A stretch of DNA of 64,000 bases from positions 62,001 to 126,000 of the forward strand of contig PNKZ01000015.1 of assembly GCA_013822735.1 (NCBI GenBank), in the 5' to 3' direction. The notes beneath the pieces are model-generated. The model searched no databases. It saw nothing but the letters and a program-made list of their open reading frames with translations, and was not told the DNA's origin. Positions 35,485-44,400 of the stretch are shown here, piece after piece. Source of the DNA: Pirellula sp. (GTDB lineage Bacteria; Planctomycetota; Planctomycetia; Pirellulales; PNKZ01). Each line of letters begins with the position of its first letter. The stretch's first letter is position 1. The position numbers and the translations under genes were made by a program.

Positions 35485-38400
35485 ATGCGCCAAACTCTCG
35501 TTACTTGGCTCTCCGGGTTGATCCGGCCTACGCCCTCTCGCGCCGCGCGAAGGCGTCGCCGAAGCTTAACGCCGAGCCTGCAAATTCGTCGACTCGAAGA
35601 GCGACGGGTTCTGAGCGTCGACGTCGTCGATGGTCAATCACTAACCATCGCGGAGAACAGCAAAGCCGACACGGTCGTTGGCACCGTCGCGGCGGCAAAT
35701 GACCCGCCCGCCGAACCGCTGACGTATTCCATCACCGCGGGTAATGACTCCAACGCATTTTTGATCAATCCCGTGTCGGGGGAGATTCGCGTCGCCGACG
35801 GTTCGCTTCTCGATTTCGAAACGCATCCGACCTGGGAACTCACGGTTGAAGCGCACGCGAACGGCGATCCGACGCAGCGCGATTCGTCGGTCGTTACGAT
35901 TTCACTGACGGATGTCTCCGGTCCGGCGACTGCGAATTTTACCGGCAACGCGACTCTGGGCGCCTCGGGGAATCAGCTCACGCTCACATCCGGCGGCGCG
36001 ACGCTTTGGACCGCAGGCCGCGAGGACGTAACCTCGCTCACGATTCTCGGCTCATCGGCCGCCGATCATCTCGTCATCGATTTCACCGGCGGCAATCCCA
36101 TTCCTGCCGGCGGCATTCACTACGACGGCCTCGACCAGCCCGGCGGTACCGTTGATTCGCTGGAACTCGTGGGGACCTTCGACCACGCGGACTATCGTTA
36201 CGACGACGGCCACAACGGCGGGATCGTCGTCACACAAGGAGTCGCCACCGGAGCGATTGAATATCGCAACCTGGAACCGCTGGTAAATACCGGTTCGGCC
36301 GCGAACATCGTCTTTACGCTCGGCGCGGCGGCGGACCACGTCGTGCTGGAAGAGGTTACGCCCGGCACGTTGCGGCTGCGCAGCACCGACGCCGTGCCGA
36401 CGTTCGAAACCACCACGTTCACCGCGCCGACGACTTCGCTCACGCTGCGCACCGGCGACGGCAACGACACGATTACCGTGTCGCCGTTGACGGGCTCGTT
36501 TAGTCTGACGATCGACGGTGAAGGGGACTCGAATACGCTCATCGTCGATCAGGCCGACGCCGCCGTCGCGGCCCCGACATTCACGTTCGCAGGCTTCGAA
36601 TTTTTGCAAACCGCGTCGCCCGACCATGCCGAGGCGCTCAGCGGCGCACTAGACGGCGGCCGCGGCGTGGTCGTCACTTCTCCCACCGGCTCGCTGCTTA
36701 GTATTACCGGCTTTCCAGAGTCCACCGCCGGTTTCGATCCGGCGCTATCACTCGGTCGCTTGCTCAATCCGGCGATTGTTGCCGGTACGCTCGGGGTCAA
36801 TCTCCCGTCGTCAAATGTCGGTACCGCTGTTCGTAGCGGCGTCGTCGTCTCTTGGACCGGGGGCCAAACGCTGAGCGACCAAGCCGGCGACGACTTCGTG
36901 ATCTACGAATCGTCGTCGAGTACCGACGGACCGGACGCAGCCATGGTGCAAGTGCACATCGCCGGCGCAGGCGGCGGCTGGACGAAGTGGCGTTACGAGA
37001 CCGCCGACTCGCGCGCCCCCTACGGCGGCGTAGGAACGGCCGGCGCCTTCGCCACGGCGTTTGATCTTGCCGACTTCGGCCTCACCGCCGGTCAGTCGAT
37101 CGACCAAATACGTTACGTAAACATGACCGCCGCCGATCGCATGGAAGGCCCCGGCTATGAACGTGTCACCGGCGACGGCGTGTTGGTCGCGTCCGGCTTC
37201 GTCATTCCCGACGACAACGGCCTGACGAGCAACGTACTGCCGGATCCCGGCTCGTTCGCGTCGTTTGCCTACTTCGGCAACGCGACCTTCGATCCCGACC
37301 CGTTGTATTTCGGCGCGCTGCATCCCCTGGCGACGTCGGGAAATTCGCACAACTCCGATGTCATCGCAGTTACGACGTCGACGATTTCGACGACGCGCAA
37401 CGGCACCGCCGCACCGCTGATCAACTACTCGTCGATCTCGGAACTCGACGTCAATACGCGCGGCGGAGTCGACTCCGTCACGATCGACGTTGCCGCAGGT
37501 CTTCCCGCAACCATTCGCGTCGACGGCGGCAGTCCCACTTCGCAAGACTCGCTGATGGTGCGAGGCACGACCGGCGCGCAAAGCTTCGCTCTTTCGGGCG
37601 ACGCAATCACCACTTCCGCAACGACGATCCGCGTTGCCGGAATCGAGTCGACGACCATCGACATTTCCATGGCGGGTTCCGGCGACACGGTTGCCGTCGA
37701 TCGATCGTTCGCCCTTTCCGGAAATGCGCCGAAGCTGCAAATTGTCGGCGGCGGCACGACGGACAACGACCAACTGTCCGTCGATACGGAGTACCCGACG
37801 TCGTCGCCTGCCGCAGCCCAGAACTTTACGTTCGGCGGCGTGAAGTTCAATCAATCGTCGACGCCCAACCAGCTTTCCGAACTCGGCATCGGCACGCTCG
37901 ATGGCGGCTACGGCGCCGTGATCACGACGCGACCGCTTAACTCCGGTTCGACGCCCACCTTCGTTCCATCGCCCGACGTCGTCACCGACGTGTTCAATCC
38001 GTCGCTCTCGTTGGGAGCATTGTGGGATCACGCAAGCGCCACGACTCCGCGCTACGTGAGCCTTCCCGACGGCTCGAATAACGGCACCGGCGCGCGCGGC
38101 GGCATTGCCATTAGCTGGGACAAGGGGCGCTCTCTTACAAACGTCGCCGGCGCCGACTTCGTGATCTACGAGTCGGGAGACGCCGGGGCCGACGCCTTCA
38201 TGGTGCAAGTGCACGACGCCGATACAGGCGTTTGGAGCCAGTGGGTTTATCATAAGGCGTCCGCGCCGACCGCCGGCGTGTACGCGACCTCGTTTGATCT
38301 CGCGGCCGATTTCGGCGTCGCCGGATCAGTCGACGCCATTCGCATCGCCAACCTCACGGCGGCCGATCGAGTCGTGAACGCATCGGGCGAGGGGACCGTA

Positions 38401-41400
38401 GTTGTCGGCGGCGGACCAGGAACTTTTGCGCCGCTCGATTCGACGAACACTCCGTTTGGCGCCGGCGGTTTTGATCCCGACTTGCTGTATTTCGGCGTGG
38501 TACCGTCTCTCGGTAACGTCACGTCGCGCAACGACGTCGTGAACGTCGATGCCAACTCCGTCGACGTCGACGGCTTCATGGCGGTCAACTACGCCGGTCT
38601 CAAGGGCCTCACCGTCGACACCGGCGGCGGCGCCGATTCCATTCGGGCCACGCCGAGCACCGATACCGCGTACACCATTCAAGGCGACACGCCGGGCATT
38701 AGCGTCAATCCCGGCGATCGACTGGTGCTGGACTTATCGGGCGTCACCGCGCCGGTTTTCACCTCGACGGGAATCGGTGCCGGAACGCTGGCTTCAGGAA
38801 ACCGCGCCGGCATCTCCGTAACCGGCATCGATTCCCTCGGCGCGACGGCGCAGATGAACGTCGTCGTTTCCGAAGCTGCGAATTCCGTCGCCGGTAACAC
38901 AGATGCTTTCAACGTCAGTCGCAACGGCGCGAGCGATGAAATCTCCGTCAACGGGCAACTAGTTCTGCGCGTCGATCGAGAGGCCGTTGCCAACCTTCGC
39001 GTATCGGGCTCCGACGCGGCCGACGATCAGCTCACTATCGACTACTCGGGCGGCACTCCTGTTCCCGCCGGAAACATCACGTTTGCCGCAGGCTCCGGCG
39101 GTACCGACTTGCTCCGCACCACCGGCGGCACGGTGACTACCGTAACCCAGACCTACGCGAACTTGACCGACGGCAACACGGCGATCGACGCCGACCTCGT
39201 CAACTACACAGGGCTGGAGAGCATCACCGACGATCTCACTGCCACGAACCGCAACTTCGTCTATCTCGCAACAAACAACGCGATCAACCTTGGCGACGAT
39301 GTCTCCGCCGCAGGTAGATCGCAGATCGTCGGCGACCACGGAGCGACGACGCGCTTCCAAAACCCGACCTCCGCGCTCTCGCTCGACGCCGGCCCCGGCG
39401 ACGATGTCATCACGCTGGCTCGGCTCGATACGGCATTCTCGGCCTCGGTAACCATTCGCGGCGGTGCCGGCAACGACGACATCGCGCTCGATGACAACGG
39501 TCGCGCGACCGTCGGCGGTACTGTCGACTGGATCAAGTTTCCGCTCGCAATCGACGGCGGCGGCCAGGACGAAGACCGCCTAACGATCGACGATACCGGC
39601 TCGACGCGCGATAAGACCTATAGCGTGAGCAACGTGCAAATCGGCGGTGCGGGCGTTCCCGCCGGGGCGGCCGTTGCGGTGCCGGGGGTCGTTCCGAACG
39701 TTAACGGCACCATCGACGGCACGGAGTGGGACCAGGTCCCCGTCGCCTTCGATTCCGGAGCCCGCCCGGCGTCCGGTTCGCAGTCGATTCTTCACTTCAA
39801 CTTCGCCGCCAACGGCGGCAACACCACGGCCGACAGCACCGGCAATAACAATACGGGAGTGCTCGTCGAACCGCCCGGTCCGCAGTTTAGGGTCAGCCAA
39901 GGCAGGTTCGGCGGCGCGCTCGATTTCGACGGTGTCGACGACTTCGCCTGGTTCCAAGATGCGGCATTCGACGTCGGCGCGCGCGGCACCTTGAGTTTTT
40001 GGGTGCAGATGGACAACGTGAGCGGGCGAAACCAATTCTTTGAAGGGCCCGGCAATGCGGGGCTTGAGTTCCAGTATCGGCCCGACACGGGCGGACAGTT
40101 CTACGGACGTACGACCGACATCGGCGGCGACGCCGTTATTCGGGCCGGAGGCGATGCTTCGGCGCTGGGTATTTGGACGAACATCCAATACGTCTGGGAT
40201 TTCTCCGGGCTCCCGGGCGACACGACGGCAAAGATGCGGATTTACGTGAACGGCGTCGAGTCGGCCTATCGCGCCGGCACTACACCGACCGATCTGACTT
40301 GGGCCGCCGTAGTCAACACCGTCAACGGCATGATGAACGTCGGACGTGACCCCGGCGATGCCGCGCGCATGTTCGACGGCCGCATGGACGACGTCGCCTG
40401 GTTCAATAGCGTGCTGACTGCCGCCGAGCGCAACGCGATTCGCACTGTCGGCGTCGAAGTCGCGCAGGCCGACACGGCCGGCGCCAATGCCTCCGGTCGA
40501 CTGAATGCGACGGCCGTGGCCGGCGGCAAACTCGTTGCCTATTGGAATCTCGACGACGCGCCCGGCACGACCAACGTCGCCGGCGACGGCGGCACCTCGA
40601 TCGTGCTTCATACGACTCCGCCGCTCGCGCAGTTCGTGGCGGGCGGCAAGTTCGGCGGCGCTCTCGATTTCGATGGCCTCGACAGCTACGCCACGTTCCA
40701 AGACCCGACGTTCAACGTCGGTGAGCGAGGAACGCTCAGCTTCTGGGTCCAGATGGACAATGTCGGCCGGCGCAATCAGTTCTTCGAAGGGCCGGGCAAT
40801 TCCGGAATGGAGTTTCAGTATCGCAACTCCGGCAACGGCCAGTTTTACGGCCGTACTCAAGACAACGGCGACTTCGTCATCCGCTCCGGCCCCGACAACG
40901 GCGTAGCCGGCGTTTGGACGAACATCCAATACGTCTGGGATTTCTCCGGACTTCCCGGCGATACCTCGGCGAAGATGCGGATTTACGTCAACGGAGTTGA
41001 GTCTTCCTATCTTTCAAACGCTAATCCGGCGAACTCTTTCACGCCGCAAGACCTCAACTGGACCGCAATCACCAACACGGTCAACGGCGTCATGAACGTC
41101 GGCCGTGACCCCGGCGATGTGACGCGCGCTTTCGACGGGCGCATGGACGATATTGCCTGGTTCAACACTGTGCTGACCGCGGCCGAGCGGAATGCCATTC
41201 GCGCGGTTGGCGTAGAAGCTGCGCAAGGCGATACGGCCGGCGCCAATGCTTCCGGCAGGCTCAATGCCACGGCGGTCGCGGGTGGGAATCTCATCGCCTA
41301 CTGGAACCTAAACGACGCTCCCGGCACGAAGATCGTGCCCGGCGACGGCGGCACGAGCATCGTCCTGAAGATCGGCCCTCAAACCGAAGGCGCCGAATTC

Positions 41401-44400
41401 ATCGCCGCCGGCGGCCCGACGCTTCCTTCCGGCGGCGCACCGCTCAACGCCGTGTACTTCGACGGCAATAAAGACTTTATTCGCACTTCCGACTCTGCGA
41501 GCCTCGACTTCAACAAGTCGCAAGGCTCCATTTCGTTCTGGGTTCGGCCCGATCAGCTTACGGTCGACAACAGTGCGGCCAACGGCTACATCGCCTTGGC
41601 GGAAGATTCAAGCCAGCAAATCTTCGTCGGCATCTCGCGACAGCAAGACGCGGGCGCGGCCTTCGGCAACGCCGATTTCTTCGGTCGGATCGTCTTCTCG
41701 CCGTTTGAAAATACGCCGGCCTCGAACCAGAACATCGTCGTCAGCAATACCCGCCTCACCGTCGGGCAGTGGACGCAAGTCACCGTCACGTGGGATTACG
41801 CCACGCTTTCGGCGTCGATCTACATCAACGGCGCACTCGATTCGACGGTCGTCAACAAAACTTCAAATCCCGCGATCTGGACGCAAGCCGCCGGCAATAC
41901 GGGCGACTGGCTCTTCGGCGCCGACGGCAAAACCCAAGGCCATGGGCTGCTCGGCGCGATGGCGGATATCGCCGTTTACGGCAACACGCTCCGCGCAAGC
42001 GAAGTGCAAAGCCTCTACCAAACCGGCGCCACGGATTCCGGCTCGTTCGATCTGGCGGGCGCCCGCGGCCGCTTCAGTTGGGACGCCAACTATGTTTACG
42101 GGCTCATCGAGTCGTATCCCGCAGGCCCCGGCACGGCCAACGGCCCCTTCGACAATCTCGAACTCGATCTCTACATCAACAACGGTGCAACCCTCGCCGC
42201 GAGGCTTGATGCTTCAGTTTTAGTGCCGGTGAACAACATCGCGGGCTCGACGGTCGCTCCATCCGGCTCCGACGTACAACTTTACGAATTCCGTATCCCG
42301 ATTTCCGCGATCAATGACGGCGTAAAGGCATTCGATCCGGCGTCGGGAGACTTCCTCCGTTATCACCTGCGAACCATCGACGGCGAAGTTGCCGGCAGCG
42401 GCTTCGACACGCGCGACACGACGCTCGGCTGGATCGTCGAGCCGCCGATCACCTCGGATAATTTGCGACGCATGGACTTTGCGAAGAGCGAAAATTTCTT
42501 CGGGGTCGGCGGTCGGCTCAACTACACGAATTTCGCCCATCTCACGCTTAATGCGGGCTCCGGCATTGACGCGCTCACCGTCGTCGACTCGCAGATCGCG
42601 CCGGCGGCGACAAACCCGACGCGCACGTTCACGCTGAATACCGGCGGCGGGGCCGACGTCGTCACGATCGATTCCGTCGACTCCGCCTTCCGCGCGGCCG
42701 TATCGATCGACGGCGAAGCGGGCACAGACGTCGTCACGATCAACGCGCCGCTCGCGCTCGGCAGCGCACTTTCGACCGGCAATCTGACCGTGACGGCCGA
42801 GACCATCGCCATGAACGCCGCCGTTGACACGACCGCCGGCACCGTCGGCAATGTCACCTTTCACGTCGGCGGCACGCTCACGATCGCAGATACGGCGAAC
42901 ATCACCGCGGGCGGCGACGTTCTCATCGACGGCACCGGCGCAACCTCGACCGCCGGCGATATCACCACGTTCGGCGATAAGATCACGGTCGCCACGCCTG
43001 CGACGCTGACCGGCGACGTCACACTGACGACCAGCAACGGTAACGTGCTCTTCAGCGGCGCCTCCCCGTCGGTAAAAGGCGACTACCTCCTTACGATCGA
43101 TGCCGGCAACGGTGACGTTACTTTCAACGGCGCCGTCGGCGTTCACGCCGCGCCGACACACTTGAGCGGCATCGACGTCACCGCCGGAAGCTTGTGGTTC
43201 AAGTCGACCGTCGACGTCGACGACCAAGGAATCGATATCGACGTGACCGGCACGGTTCGCTTCGATGGCGCGGTGACCACGACCGCGGGCGGCACAATGA
43301 CCGTCACCAACGGCGGTATTCTCACGATCAACGACGCCGCCAATCTCGACCTCGACGGCGCCTTCACGCAAGACGGCGTCGGTGCCACGGACCTGTTCGC
43401 GAACATCACGACCACGAACGATAACATCGCCTTCCACGCACCCCTACGGTTGCAAGACGACGTCACGTTTACGACCGCCGGCGGCGACGTTGGCTTCCAA
43501 GGTGCGACGGCGACGATCAACGGCACTCACCAGTTGAACGTTAACGCCTTCGGCGGCGACGTTTTGTTCGACGGCGCGATCGGCGCCGTCGCCGGCGGAA
43601 CGCGCGTCGGCGGAATTCTCATCACGTCGTCCGGCAATGTGGACTTCGCCGCCCCGGCGTCGCTTGCATCCGGCGGCCTCGACATCACCGCCTCCGGCGC
43701 CGTGAACTTCAACGCCGCCGTCGACACGACCTCCGGCGGCACTGCGACGATCAAGAACGGCGGTCTCCTCACGATCGTCGACGCCGCCGACTTCACGCTC
43801 GATGGCGCTTTCGCCCAAACCGGCGTCGGCCAAACCTCGCTCGCCGGCGACATCTCGACGACCAACGACGCCGTCTCCTTCAACGCCGGCGTTACGATCG
43901 CGACCAATGCCGCGGGCGCCGTCGTCATCGACACCGGAACCACCGGCGGCAACGTCACGTTTAATTCCACGCTCGACTCTACGACCGCAGGCATCGAAGA
44001 CTTGCGTCTGAATGCCATCGGACACGATGTCGTTTTTAACGGCCTTGTCGGCGGTGTGAAGGCGCTCGGCGAGATCACCATCGACGCCGCCCGTAACCTG
44101 AGCATCAACACGGGCCTCACCGCCGTTTCGCTAGCTAATGCCGCCGGCACGGGACAAACGTCGTTCTCCGGCGCCACGCACTTCACGCAAGACACGTCAG
44201 GCACGGCCCTCACGCTCAACACGCCGACGATCGTCAGCACCGCTTCGGTTACCTCCGACGGCGGCACGTTCTTCATCACCACAGACAACTTGAGCATTGG
44301 CGCGGCATTCAGCGTCACGAGCGACGGCGAGATTAACGTCGTCGAACGTACGGCAGGCCGCGACCTGGAACTCGGCGGTAACACGGCCGGCCGCCTGGCG

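Noticed and set aside
36811..38253. Long open frame of 480 codons on the minus strand inside the giant gene
   Set aside because: It is an antisense shadow of GC-rich codon use; composition is Arg/Gly/Ala rich with no domain.
39580..40929. Open frame of 449 codons on the minus strand in the LamG region
   Set aside because: Shadow of the sense frame; its apparent repeats mirror the LamG duplication.
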